A DNA stretch of 64,000 nt, taken from positions 2,914,001 to 2,978,000 of the forward strand of contig NZ_LT598653.1 of the NCBI RefSeq assembly GCF_900078365.1. Reading direction: 5' to 3'. Under the pieces are notes generated by a model. The model was not told the origin of the DNA, searched no databases, and saw nothing but the letters and a program-made list of their open reading frames with translations. Made by a program: the position numbers and the translations under genes. This document shows positions 42,041 to 50,656 of this stretch, one piece after another; position 1 is the stretch's first letter, and each line of letters begins with the position of its first letter. Origin of the DNA: an uncultured Sphingopyxis sp. Its GTDB lineage: Bacteria; Pseudomonadota; Alphaproteobacteria; Sphingomonadales; Sphingomonadaceae.

Positions 42041-44220
42041 TTATGTCAAAGCCAGGAAAAGCGGCGGCGACCGCGAAAAATCGCCAGTCTGGCGAATTTC
42101 CAGCACGTGCCCCGGCGCCAGCGCGGCGAGTTCGCCCGCGCCGATATTCAGCACGGGCGACACCGGCTCCCATGGTCCGATACCCGGGGCCGGCGGCACC
42201 AGCGAAACGCGCCACATTTCGCGGGTTTCGCCCAGCGGCTGGTCGACATGGTCGCGCCAGCCGGCGTCGATGCGGCTTCGTCGCGTCCATCCGATCGTCA
42301 CGCCGCCCGCGCCATCGGGACGGATATGCCCATGCACCGGCGAAAGCGGCCGCAGCGCCTGCCCGGCCGCCGCGATGCCGGTCTCGGTCAGCGCGGTGCC
42401 GTTCCGCGGCGCCCACTGAAGCGTCGCCCCGCCGCCCGCCGTCATCGCGGCAAGATCGCCAGTCAGCATCAGCAGCGCCGGATCGTCGAGCAGGACGAAC
42501 GGCTCGCCCGCCGGATGGATCGTCGCGCTTGCGGTCCCGGCACGCCCGCGAAGCAGGCGCGACAAGCGCCACACCCCCGGTCCCGCGATCTCGGCTTCGC
42601 CGAATTGCAGCAATTCCCCGCCCACCATCGCCCGGTTCGCGCCGCTCAGCAGCGCGGCGTCATCGACCGATTCGAGCGTCATCGATGGATTGACCAGTTC
42701 GACCATCACGGTGCCGGAAAGATCGAAAAGGCTGTCGCTCCCCGCCGCCAACGCTCCGCAAGCAGGCCAAGCGCCGCCGCCGGGCGCACCGATCCGATCG
42801 GGATCGGCTCGGCCCCGGTCGACGGAACGAACCAGCAATCGGCGCCACGCCAGCCGTCGTTGCTGCCCGCGGCGGCAATCAATATCCGCGGCGCCGAAGC
42901 CGCGGGGCTGCCCAAATTGGGCAGGTCGAACAGCTGGACCATGCCGGCCGCGTCGGGCCAGTCGGGCACACCGACGGGAGCGCCGGGCGCCGCGGGAAGC
43001 TCGGCGGCGGGAAGCGGCTGATAACGCCGCAGTTCGAGCGAGATGTCGTTGCCACGCACCGTCCGCCCTGCCAGCCGCCAGCGGCTCCCGTCGGCGCCGG
43101 CCACGACCGCTCCGACGGTCAGCGCCAGCGCGGCAAGGTCGGCGTGCCGCACCGACGTCTCGCGCTCGTCCGCCGCGGCGGAAGCCAGCCGCTGCGCCAG
43201 CGCCCGCGCCGACGTCGCCGGCAGCACCGCGGGCAGGTCGATCCGCTCCTCGCGCGCGCCGCCACCCGCGACCAGGCTCGTCTGCTGGCCGAGCTGGAAA
43301 TCCCGCTCCGGCTCATAATGGCGCAGGCGGATCGTTCCCGGCAGCGACGACAAAGGCGCGCGCCGCCGCTCGGCGCGATCGCCCGCGACATCGCTCCGCC
43401 GCGCTTCGCAAAAATCGCCCAGCACCGGCACCGCGCCCGTTTCCGCGGCGGGCGCCAGCCGCCATCCCTCGGGCCCGCTCGCCAGCCGAATGCCGTCGGC
43501 GTCGAACAGCGGCGCCAGCGCATCGCGCGTCCGATCACCCGACGCCGCATAGCCCGAAAAGGGCCAAGCGCCCCGGCAGCGCCCCGCGCCGCCGAGCAAC
43601 GCGTCGCCGATCGACCCGGCATCGACGCTGCCCGCATCGGCCTCGACCTCGAAGGTGAGCGACGGAATCCGGTTCCCGAACGCCCCTAGTTCGAGTTCCT
43701 CGAAGACCGCATAGGCGAGACCGCGAAACGCGCTCGCCGACGCGATCCCCAGCGCCGACGCGATCAACGGATCGGCCGCCTGATCCTCGCTCCCGTCATA
43801 CCAGCGGAAGGTGCAGCGCTCCCGAAAACTGCCGCTCGTCCCGCGCAGCAGATTGCCGTCGGCCCAGATGCGCCTGATCGCGCGGACGGGGCGCGACGAC
43901 AACGCGATCGCCAGCGACACGGCATAGCTATATTCGGTCGTCGAGGGCCGTCCCTTGCCGCCGCCGCGCTTCGTCCGCCGCTCGATCAGGTCGGTCGCCC
44001 AGATCACGCTGCCCGCGACGCGCATCGTCCCGAACAATTGCGGAATCTGTTGCCCATAGGTCGACGCCTGAACCTTCAAATCGACGAGCCGCGGCCCCTC
44101 GCGCCCCTTGGGCTTGAAGATCTGGGCGTCGACCTGCTGCCCGACCGCCGCGCCGATCGCGGCGCCCACCGGGCCTCCGACAATCCCGCCCACTACCGTC
44201 AGCACCAACGTCGCCATCAA
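42041..44220 (-). pseudogene. GTA gp15-like host-specificity (tail tip) protein, frameshifted
   Basis: Two reading frames together make one tail-tip protein. The first (44220 to 42706) starts with a Gly/Ala helix (VVGGIVGGPVGAAIGAAVGQQVDAQIF) and runs through the phage-tail_3-like domain. It then drifts off at ERWRRGATAF and stops. The second frame picks up at GSDSLFDLSGTVMVEL and runs to 42041 with LLRGRAG and GWTRRSRIDAGW, the normal gp15 C-terminus. One extra base in the G4 run at 42740-42743 would restore a protein of about 725 residues. Either a real mutation or a sequencing error. The GTA TIM-barrel domain of Rhodobacter gp15 is absent. Confidence 0.85.
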
Positions 44221-44235
44221 TTTGCTCCCCGAAAA

Positions 44236-44303
44236 TCCCCCTCCCGCAAGCGGGAGGGGCAGCGAGACTTGGGCGCTCGCGCCCTAGTCGCAGCGGGGTG
44301 GGC
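44236..44303. repeat. GTA-cluster repeat (R2 family), overlaps gene end
   Basis: Hairpin ccctcccgcaagcgggagg followed by ctagtcgcagcggggtggg. The last part is the final codons and stop of the NlpC/P60 gene (CPPRCD, stop). Confidence 0.85.
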
Positions 44304-44706
44304 ACAGCGGCAATCGCCAGCGCACCGCATCCCGCAATCCGTCATCCAGCGGCGTCTCCACCACCCGCCGCAGCCCCGCATGGGCATGGATGAAAGTCTC
44401 GGGCCCGATCAGGCCCAGATGATATTGCCGCGCCGGATGCGCGATCAGCGCGACATCGCCGGGACGCACCGCATCGCTAGCGCGAACGAAACCCGCCGCC
44501 GCGAGCGCGCCCTCGATCCGATCGAGGCACCAGCCGCGCAGCGGATAGGCCGCCGGCCGCGCCAGCCGCCGTCCCGCCGCCGCATAGGCCGCCCAGACCA
44601 ACCCGACGCAGTCGAGCCCCGTCGCCGGATCTTTCCCCTGCGGGCGGAACCGGGCCCCCACCATCGCGCGCGCCGCGCGAAAGGCGGCCGCGCCGCAATC
44701 AGCCAC
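44284..44706 (-). CDS. Phage NlpC/P60 cell-wall peptidase (GTA gp14)
   Basis: Tail-tip peptidase of 140 residues that should open the peptidoglycan of the recipient. The catalytic Cys is in ATGLDCVGLVWAAY (residue 33) and the His in FIHAHAGLRRVVE (about 110). The C-terminal residues CPPRCD and the stop are written by the R2 repeat, so the natural end may have been replaced. The start overlaps the DUF2163 gene by eight bases. Confidence 0.9.
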   Translation of the reverse strand: MADCGAAAFRAARAMVGARFRPQGKDPATGLDCVGLVWAAYAAAGRRLARPAAYPLRGWCLDRIEGALAAAGFVRASDAVRPGDVALIAHPARQYHLGLIGPETFIHAHAGLRRVVETPLDDGLRDAVRWRLPLCPPRCD

Positions 44707-45520
44707 CAGGATAGCGCGTCAACAGGTCGTTGCCCGGCAGATGCGCCTCACCGCGGAAATTGATCGCATTGGCAAAACGGTCGCGGCAGGTCGCAAGCTG
44801 CTTGTCGCATCCCTCGACCAGCCGCACGCGCACCGGACCCGAGGGCGCGAACGCCGGCGCCTCGGCGAGGTGAAGCCTGGCTCCGTCGGCGGAAATCACC
44901 GGGCTTTCCAGGCCGCAATTGGCGCCCTCGATCCACGACAAGCTGCCGAACGCCATCCCGTCCAGCGCCGCGTCGAGCGTCACCACGCGCCCCTCCACGG
45001 CCACGACGCGCCGGACATGCGTGCGCGGCGCCAGATCGATGCGGCACGCACGATCGCCCAGCATCGCGCGGCACGAGGGCGAAGTCGCCGGACACACCGG
45101 CCGGTCGAGCAGCCGCGTCACGCCCTGCAACTCGGCGGCAAAGGCGGCCCCGCGCTGCTCGATTGCGCCTAATGATCCGCGCGCGACCGTCACCGGCGCG
45201 GCCTCGGGCGCGGTCCAGTCGGTCACGAACAGCTCGAGCTCGGCCCCGTCCCATCGCCCCGCTTCCAGGTCGCGTGCGGCGATCGCATCGCTCGCAATCG
45301 CGCCCTCCAGGTCCATCGTCGCGACGTCGAGGCTATCGCTCGTCTCGATTGCCGAGGGTTTCATTCCCGGCGCCGCGCGATACGCCAACCCGTCGATCAC
45401 CAGATCCCGGTCGTGCGAAGTAAAACCGATCGCGACCCCGTCGCGCCGCGCCAGCCGCCAGCACCACGCGAGCGTCACCACTTCCTCGCGCAGCCAGCCG
45501 GGCGCCGCCATCAGCGTCAT
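44699..45520 (-). CDS. DUF2163 phage baseplate protein (GTA gp13)
   Basis: 273 residues, full-length match to the DUF2163 pattern: WCWRLARRDGVAIGFTSHDRDL near the N-terminus, then conserved cysteines in the C-terminal half (PVCPATSPSCRAMLGDRACRID, and CDKQLATCRDRFANAINFRGEAHLPG). In Rhodobacter GTA this protein is a hub at the tail tip that holds an iron-sulfur cluster, and four Cys are available here. It overlaps the upstream fused gene by ATGA. Confidence 0.92.
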   Translation of the reverse strand: MTLMAAPGWLREEVVTLAWCWRLARRDGVAIGFTSHDRDLVIDGLAYRAAPGMKPSAIETSDSLDVATMDLEGAIASDAIAARDLEAGRWDGAELELFVTDWTAPEAAPVTVARGSLGAIEQRGAAFAAELQGVTRLLDRPVCPATSPSCRAMLGDRACRIDLAPRTHVRRVVAVEGRVVTLDAALDGMAFGSLSWIEGANCGLESPVISADGARLHLAEAPAFAPSGPVRVRLVEGCDKQLATCRDRFANAINFRGEAHLPGNDLLTRYPGG

Positions 45521-47853
45521 GCCGAACCCCCTTGCGGCGCCCGCACCTCGACCAGCGGCACGCTCGCCAGCTCGCCCGCGAGGAAGGTCGCGCGGCTCGC
45601 CTCCAGCCGGTCCTCGGCAAAGCGCACCGGCACGTCGAACAGGAATCCTGCACGCACCGCGATCCCTGCCGCCGGCGCGGCGTCGAGCAATATCGCGCCG
45701 TCGTCCGTGACCAGAAACGCCGCCGTCTCGATCCCGTCGACCGATACGCGCACGCTCCCTTCGACCGGCAGCCGGATCGGGCGAGCCTGCCCGGCGTCGC
45801 CCGCGCCATAATGCTTCACCAGCGCGAACTCCCGCCGCACCCCGTCGCCCAGACCGAGCAGTTGATCGTCCGCCGCGGGCAGACCGCCGTCCGACGCCGA
45901 ACTGCTGTCGAAGGGATCGCGAAAGCGAAACGCCCGCGCCGCGCCGCGCCGCGCGCGGAAGAAATCGGCCAGCAGGCGCACATCGGCCTCGGACCTTATC
46001 CCCGGTCCCGCGTCATAACGCATCCGCGCCTCGGCCCATTCGCTCGCCCGCTGCTCGTGCCCCGATGGCGAGCTCACGATCTGGGTCGAAAATTCGGTCG
46101 CGACCACCGCCTCGCGCCCGATCGCGAGCGGAAAATCCACCGCATCGAAAGCCTGCACATCATCCTCCCCGTCAAAGGCCACGAACCCGTCGCGCGCCAC
46201 CTGCGGCAGCGCCCAGACAAAGGTGTGCGCCACCCCTGCGCGCTGTGCCGCCCGAGCGGCATCGGCGATCGCCGCCCACCCGGCGCGCTGCTCAGGCAAC
46301 AGCACGAAGCCCGAAAAATAATGCTGCTCTTCAATCGGATAGCCGAGTCTCACCGCCATCGCCGCCCGCGCGCGCGCCGTCTCCGCCCCGCGCCCGCCGG
46401 TCACCCAGTCATAATCCTCGAGCTGGAGCACGTCGAAGGCCGGCGCCGCCCACCCCAGCGGCACATTGGCACGCCGCAGCGCGGGCGCGGCGGGATCGAG
46501 CACCGTCGGCAGATAGACGAGCAGGTGGCTCATCAATCCCGCCGCCCCGGCCGCATCGCGCGCGGCTGCGAGCAGCGCCGCGGTCGATCCCGCGAGCAGC
46601 GCCCCCAGCGCATCGAGCATCGCCAGCTGCGGCGCGTCCAGCGCCGCCCGCACGTCGGCGATCGGCACGCTCGCGCTGCCCAGCGCCGCCGTAGTCGCGG
46701 CGTCATAGGCGCAGATCCGCCCTTCGCCCGCGATCCACCACCACGGCTCGCCGACCTGGAATTTCGGCGCGAGTCCGGCCGCCGCGCCGATCGCGACGAA
46801 GGCGCGGGCGACCGCCTGCAAATACCCCATCGCCTCGCCATTCGCGGGCGAGAGCAAGGTCGATGGCGGCTCCCATCCGGTGAGCGCCGGCGACCCGTCG
46901 CTCGCGCGCTGCTTCCATTCGTCGGGGCAATAGGCATCGAACAATTCGTAGGAGAGCGACCAGATCACCCCCAGCCCCGCCGCTTCGCACGCCGCCGCGA
47001 ACCCCGCGTGCCACGCCGCGCACGGCGCATTGAGCGCCCCGCCCGCCACGCTCGCATGAAACGCACCGTCTGCCGCCTCGAGCCGCATATAATGGCTCAT
47101 CCCGACATAATGGACGACATCGCCGCGATAGCCGAGCTGCACCATCTGCCGCACCAGCCGCGCCGGCGTCAGATGATAGCTGTCGTCATAGCCGCCCGCG
47201 ATCCCAAGGCCGTGCTCGGGCATCACCACATCGCCGATCGCCAGCACCGATCCCGACCCCGAACAGGCGATCGCGCTCATCTCGGCCCAGCCCTCCACCG
47301 GCGCCGGCAGCGCGCCGTCGCCGCCGTCATAGTCCGGCGGGACCAGCGAAATGAACATCCGGTCGATATCGCCCGCCCACACCCGGTCGGCCTCGCCGGG
47401 CAACAGAAACCCGCCGTCGAGCGCATCGAAATCGAGCGTGACGACGGCATCTTCCGCCGTCCCCACGGCATAATTCCACAACCGCACATACCAGGCGCGC
47501 GGGCTGCCCGCCGCGTCGCGCCCCTCGATCGTCAGCGTCGGGCCGTGCAGCGCGTCGAGCGGCTTCACCCCGCCCGACCGCCACCGGAACCTCAGCTGCG
47601 TGTGCCGGAAATCGCGCTTCGTCTCATAGGCGAGCAGCGGATGATCCCACCGGTCCTCGCTCTCCCAGATCAGCCCCGCCAGGTCCTGCTTCCGGTAAAA
47701 GACCGCCTCGACGCGCAGCGCGCCCGGCAGCTCACTCGTCACGCTCGCCATCATCGGCCGCGCGAAATCGACCGTCCAGAAGCGCGGGTCGAACCGCTTG
47801 AGCCAGCCTTTCCGATGATGCGGCTCGGCCGCCACCAGCGCCCAGCCCATCAC
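45517..47853 (-). CDS. DUF2460 (GTA gp12) fused to a large N-terminal region with TIM-barrel-like part
   Basis: 778 residues, far longer than gp12 of Rhodobacter GTA (about 210). The last 200 residues are DUF2460: STQIVSSPSGHEQRASEWAEARMRYD, ADFFRARRGAARAFRFRDPFDSSS. Residues 1-190 look like a beta-sandwich, and about 200-570 look like a glycoside-hydrolase-type barrel (VVHYVGMSHYMRLE, LGVIWSLSYELFDAYCPDEW, FDVLQLEDYDW, EEQHYFSGFV). The layout fits the proteins annotated as non-contractile tail sheath. It may replace the TIM-barrel domain missing from gp15. No catalytic Glu pair can be assigned. Confidence 0.8.
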   Translation of the reverse strand: MMGWALVAAEPHHRKGWLKRFDPRFWTVDFARPMMASVTSELPGALRVEAVFYRKQDLAGLIWESEDRWDHPLLAYETKRDFRHTQLRFRWRSGGVKPLDALHGPTLTIEGRDAAGSPRAWYVRLWNYAVGTAEDAVVTLDFDALDGGFLLPGEADRVWAGDIDRMFISLVPPDYDGGDGALPAPVEGWAEMSAIACSGSGSVLAIGDVVMPEHGLGIAGGYDDSYHLTPARLVRQMVQLGYRGDVVHYVGMSHYMRLEAADGAFHASVAGGALNAPCAAWHAGFAAACEAAGLGVIWSLSYELFDAYCPDEWKQRASDGSPALTGWEPPSTLLSPANGEAMGYLQAVARAFVAIGAAAGLAPKFQVGEPWWWIAGEGRICAYDAATTAALGSASVPIADVRAALDAPQLAMLDALGALLAGSTAALLAAARDAAGAAGLMSHLLVYLPTVLDPAAPALRRANVPLGWAAPAFDVLQLEDYDWVTGGRGAETARARAAMAVRLGYPIEEQHYFSGFVLLPEQRAGWAAIADAARAAQRAGVAHTFVWALPQVARDGFVAFDGEDDVQAFDAVDFPLAIGREAVVATEFSTQIVSSPSGHEQRASEWAEARMRYDAGPGIRSEADVRLLADFFRARRGAARAFRFRDPFDSSSASDGGLPAADDQLLGLGDGVRREFALVKHYGAGDAGQARPIRLPVEGSVRVSVDGIETAAFLVTDDGAILLDAAPAAGIAVRAGFLFDVPVRFAEDRLEASRATFLAGELASVPLVEVRAPQGGSA

Positions 47854-47856
47854 AAA

Positions 47857-47980
47857 CCCCCTCCCCTCCCGCAGGCGGGAGGGGCGGCGAGACTTGCGAG
47901 CTCGCTCGCTAGTCGCAGCGGGGTGGGCCGACCCAACGCCTCAGGCCCACCCCCAACCCCTCCCGCCTGCGGGAGGGGAG
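47857..47980. repeat. R2-family repeat pair
   Basis: Hairpin cccctcccgcaggcgggag, the block gagctcgctcgctagtcgcagcggggtggg, then an inverted hairpin ctcccgcctgcgggagg. It fills most of the 174-base gap between tape measure and gp12 fusion genes. Confidence 0.85.
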
Positions 47981-48027
47981 CCGCAGCATCTCGCCCACAG
48001 TCCAGCACCTCCACCATACCCCCGCTC

Positions 48028-48594
48028 CTACTCCTCGCCTGCCGCCACCGCGCGCCGCACCGCGCGCGCCAGCTGCCGCCCCGTCTGCGCCAGCCGCTGC
48101 GGCTCGCTGCCCGCCTCGCCCCGCACGTTCACCGTGATCGCGATGTTGCGCACACCTCCGCCCGCCGCCTCGATCCGCCCGCTCGCGGTCGGCACGAACA
48201 GTTCGGGCCCGCGCTCGCCGACGCGATAGGCGCGCCCCGCGCTCACCGGCCCGCCGGTCGCGCGGCCCGGCGCGCCGAACAGCGCCGCCGCGATCGAGGC
48301 GCCGAGCGACAGCAATCCCCCGCCACCCGATCCGCCCCCTACGGCACCAATACCGTTCGCAATCGCCGCGCGCGCAATATCGGCCATCACCGACAGCGCG
48401 AGCCGCTTCAGATCCTCGAACCCCAGCTTGCCGCTGACGATCGCGCGCGACAGCGCCCGCTCGATCGCACGCCCCGCCCGATCGGCTTCGACGACCAGCG
48501 GCCCGCCCAGCTCGGCGCGCAGCGCCGCGATGTCGCGCCGGAACGCCCCGGTATCGGCGCGCACCGCGACGACCATTTCGTTCACCTCATCCAT
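48028..48594 (-). CDS. Short phage tail tape measure protein (GTA gp11)
   Basis: 188 residues. An amphipathic helical N-terminus (MVVAVRADTGAFRRDIAALRAELGG) is followed by hydrophobic helices (LALSVMADIARAAIANGIGAV) and the motif ATGGPVSAGRAYRVGERGPELFVP, the standard signature of the C-terminal part of lambda-type tape measures. The short length agrees with the short GTA tail and is not a truncation sign. The start overlaps the end of the chaperone gene. Confidence 0.9.
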   Translation of the reverse strand: MDEVNEMVVAVRADTGAFRRDIAALRAELGGPLVVEADRAGRAIERALSRAIVSGKLGFEDLKRLALSVMADIARAAIANGIGAVGGGSGGGGLLSLGASIAAALFGAPGRATGGPVSAGRAYRVGERGPELFVPTASGRIEAAGGGVRNIAITVNVRGEAGSEPQRLAQTGRQLARAVRRAVAAGEE

Positions 48595-48760
48595 CGGGAA
48601 ATCTCTCCATCATCGCCGCCAGCGCCGCGCCGTCGAAACAGGGCTCCTCCGCGCGGTCGCCCCACCCCGCCAGCACCGCGCGGACATCGGCCGGCGTCGC
48701 CGCCCAGACCTCGCCCGGCCGCCACCCCGCGACGCGCGCCATCAGGCCCACAAGCGCCAC
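48587..48760 (-). CDS. Phage tail assembly chaperone (rcc01693-like, GTA gp10.1), start displaced by repeat
   Basis: Conserved core GLMARVAGWRPGEVWAATPADVRAVL, then a short acidic end (EEPCFDGAALAAMMERFPDG). Family members start only a few residues before this core. Upstream, the open frame runs into an R2 repeat that would be translated as low-complexity sequence (PPLQGRGWGGG). The start is taken as GTG 48760; GTG at 48751 and ATG at 48742 are alternatives. The AGGGGAGGGG of the repeat may serve as the ribosome-binding site. Confidence 0.65.
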   Translation of the reverse strand: MALVGLMARVAGWRPGEVWAATPADVRAVLAGWGDRAEEPCFDGAALAAMMERFPDG

Positions 48761-48778
48761 CGCCGCCGACCCGATAAG

Positions 48779-48875
48779 CCCCTCCCCTTCAGGGGAGGGG
48801 TAGGGGGTGGGGGCCATCGGCCTTGCGCGAACTTTCGAGCCCCCACCCCAACCCCTCCCCTGAAGGGGAGGGGCT
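48779..48875. repeat. R2-family repeat pair inside the chaperone region
   Basis: Two hairpins cccctccccttcaggggagg and its inverse, with gggggccatcggccttgcgcg between them. It lies between gp10 and gp10.1, which are usually adjacent or overlapping. Confidence 0.88.
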
Positions 48876-48896
48876 TGCTGGTCTGCGCCCACCACC

Positions 48897-49208
48897 TCAC
48901 CGCCCCTGCAATATCTGCCCCAGCAGCACGCGCAGCGCCGGCGTCACCGCCGCCAACCCCTGCGCGACGACAGCTTCGCCAACCCCCTCGCGCGTCAGCG
49001 CCTCGGGCCGTTCCTTCACGCAATGCCAGAACAGGCTCGTCAGCTCGCCCAGTCCCAGCCGCCCGTCGGCCGCTCGCTCGACCAGGCCGAACAGCGGCCC
49101 CAGCTCGGCCTCCGCCGCGACCAGCGCCGCAAAGCTCGGCCGCAGCACCAGCCGCCGCCCGCCGACGCACAGCTCCGCCTCGCCGCGAAGCGCATTGGCC
49201 CCGCTCAC
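48897..49208 (-). CDS. GTA-family tail chaperone (Phage_TAC_11, gp10)
   Basis: 103 residues: RGEAELCVGGRRLVLRPSFAALVAAEAELGPLFGLVER followed by LTSLFWHCVKERPEALTREGVGEAVVAQGL. This is the gene transfer agent family protein pattern, a small alpha/beta protein thought to chaperone the tape measure. It overlaps the major tail gene by ATGA and is followed by the R2 repeat. Confidence 0.9.
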   Translation of the reverse strand: MSGANALRGEAELCVGGRRLVLRPSFAALVAAEAELGPLFGLVERAADGRLGLGELTSLFWHCVKERPEALTREGVGEAVVAQGLAAVTPALRVLLGQILQGR

Positions 49209-49612
49209 AGGCTCACCACCGCGCCGCTCGATTCCAGGTTCAGCGTGTAATTGCGCTCGCCATTATAATCGCCGGCATAGTCGAGCCGCGTGACGAGGAA
49301 GCGCCCGCGCATCCGCTCGCCGCTTTCGAAGCTGAGCTCATAATCGTCGATCGTCCCCGACAGGGCATGGCCGCGCAGCCGCACCTCGGCGTCCGAGCCC
49401 GTAAAAATGCCCGCCGCGCTCACCGACACCGACCGGATGCCAGCCCCCGACAGCAGCTCGCGCCACCCGCCCGAATCCTTGGTCGTGACGTTCACCGCCT
49501 CGCCGTTCACCGACAGCTGGGTGGTGCGCAGGCCCGCGACCGTGCGATAGGTCGGCGGCGCTTCGCCGTCGCCGATCTTGAGCAGAAAATCGCTCCCATT
49601 TTCGATAGCCAT
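49205..49612 (-). CDS. Phage major tail protein, TP901-1 family (GTA gp9)
   Basis: Tail tube protein of 135 residues: GSDFLLKIGDGEAPPTYRTVAGLRTTQLSVNGEAVNVTTKDSGGWRELLSGAGIRSVSVSAAGIF, the standard TP901-1-type beta-sandwich. The final strand NYTLNLESSGAVVSL closes the fold. The start overlaps nothing upstream; the opposite-strand gene at 49645 begins 33 bases away, so divergent promoters would have to fit in a very small space. Confidence 0.93.
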   Translation of the reverse strand: MAIENGSDFLLKIGDGEAPPTYRTVAGLRTTQLSVNGEAVNVTTKDSGGWRELLSGAGIRSVSVSAAGIFTGSDAEVRLRGHALSGTIDDYELSFESGERMRGRFLVTRLDYAGDYNGERNYTLNLESSGAVVSL

Positions 49613-49644
49613 CGTCTAACCTCCTCAAAATATAGTCATGCGGA

Positions 49645-49998
49645 ATGGGGAGTCGCAGGATGCTGATCACGACATTGCTTCTGGCCGCCATGGTGCAGTC
49701 GTCGCCCGCGGCGACGGTCGCCACGACGCGCGTTGCCTTCACCAAATGCCTGCGCGACGACATGAAGAAGGCGCTCGAGGCCAAGGTCGAAGACGTTCAA
49801 TATGAAATGCAGGTGAAATCGAACTGCGGGCCCGAGCGCGACGCCTTCCGCAAGGCGGTGATCGCGCTCGGCCGCGCGAGCGGCGATTCCGAAGCGGTCG
49901 CGACCGAGGACGCCGACCTGCAGGTCGAGGATTACCACGCCAATTTCACCGAAAAATTCAAGGACTATAAGTCGACCAACACGATGCCGGGCGAATAG
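49645..49998 (+). CDS. Secreted small protein on the opposite strand within the GTA cluster
   Basis: 117 residues with a signal peptide (MLITTLLLAAMVQSSPAA). The mature part is helical and charged with two cysteines (FTKCLRDDMKKALEAKVEDVQYEMQVKSNCGPERDAFRKAV) and ends FTEKFKDYKSTNTMPGE. It is the only plus-strand gene in 17 kb of phage genes and reads as a host periplasmic protein. A second start at 49660 would leave a better signal peptide. No family recognised. It stands between major tail and tail-terminator genes, beside an R2 repeat. Confidence 0.7.
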   Translation: MGSRRMLITTLLLAAMVQSSPAATVATTRVAFTKCLRDDMKKALEAKVEDVQYEMQVKSNCGPERDAFRKAVIALGRASGDSEAVATEDADLQVEDYHANFTEKFKDYKSTNTMPGE

Positions 49999-50089
49999 CC
50001 AAAGGTCGCCAGCGCAAGCGATGCCGCCTCCCCCAAGCGCAGGGAAATGTCGGCATTGGGGTGGAAAGCTGCCGTTGCGATTCATCAAG

Positions 50090-50220
50090 CCCCTCCCCTT
50101 CAGGGGAGGGGCAACGAAGACTTGGCAGCTTGCTGCCTAGTCGCAGTGGGGTGGGGGCTATAGGCCTCGCGCAAGGCCGATAGCCCCCACCCCAACCCCT
50201 CCCCTGAAGGGGAGGGGCTT
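50090..50220. repeat. R2-family repeat pair
   Basis: Complete copy: hairpin, gcagcttgctgcctagtcgcagtggggtgg, gccgatagcccccacccca, inverted hairpin. It lies in the 265-base gap between the plus-strand gene and the DUF3168 gene. Confidence 0.9.
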
Positions 50221-50263
50221 TCTTCTCTCGACGTCCGCTACCGCCCGAAACCCGCCGTTCCGC

Positions 50264-50656
50264 CTATCCCGCCAAACATCGGCATCGCACCACCGTCTCA
50301 TGACGCCAGCCCCCATCGCGCCCAAAAGCGAACCGCGTCCGCATCACCCGCGCGCCCACGATCGTCCAGCCATCCGCCGCGCCGCGCAACGCCCCGGCAG
50401 CCGCCTCGATCCGCGCGACTGCACCGCGGTCGGCACTCTCGCCGATACCGTTCAGCACCAGCGCCACCTGCACCTCGCGTCCCACCCGGTCCTTGGTGCC
50501 CCAGTCGCGGCCCTCCGCCCCGCCGACCGAGACATAGGGCGCGCTCGCCCGCGGCGGCACGCCGTCGAAAACGCCATGCACCAGCGCCGCGAGCTCCGAA
50601 TCATCCGCCAGCAACGCGAGCGCCTTTGCGCGCACCGCCTGTTCGGCGCCGCTCAT
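50264..50656 (-). CDS. DUF3168 tail terminator (GTA gp8)
   Basis: 130 residues. AEQAVRAKALALLADDSELAALVHGVFDGVPPRASAPYVSVGG followed by DWGTKDRVGREVQVALVLNGIGES and RTRFAFGRDGGWRHETVVRCRCLA are the DUF3168 blocks. The protein caps the tail tube below the head. The start at 50656 overlaps the connector stop (ATGA). Confidence 0.9.
   Translation of the reverse strand: MSGAEQAVRAKALALLADDSELAALVHGVFDGVPPRASAPYVSVGGAEGRDWGTKDRVGREVQVALVLNGIGESADRGAVARIEAAAGALRGAADGWTIVGARVMRTRFAFGRDGGWRHETVVRCRCLAG

Noticed and set aside
48028..48594. Truncated tape measure gene
   Set aside because: A 188-residue tape measure fits the short GTA tail; both ends carry family motifs.
45532..48777. A plus-strand open frame of 1081 codons
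   Set aside because: It lies antisense to the gp12 fusion, tape measure and repeats. Its translation is low-complexity Arg/Pro/His sequence caused by GC-rich codon use, with no start context.
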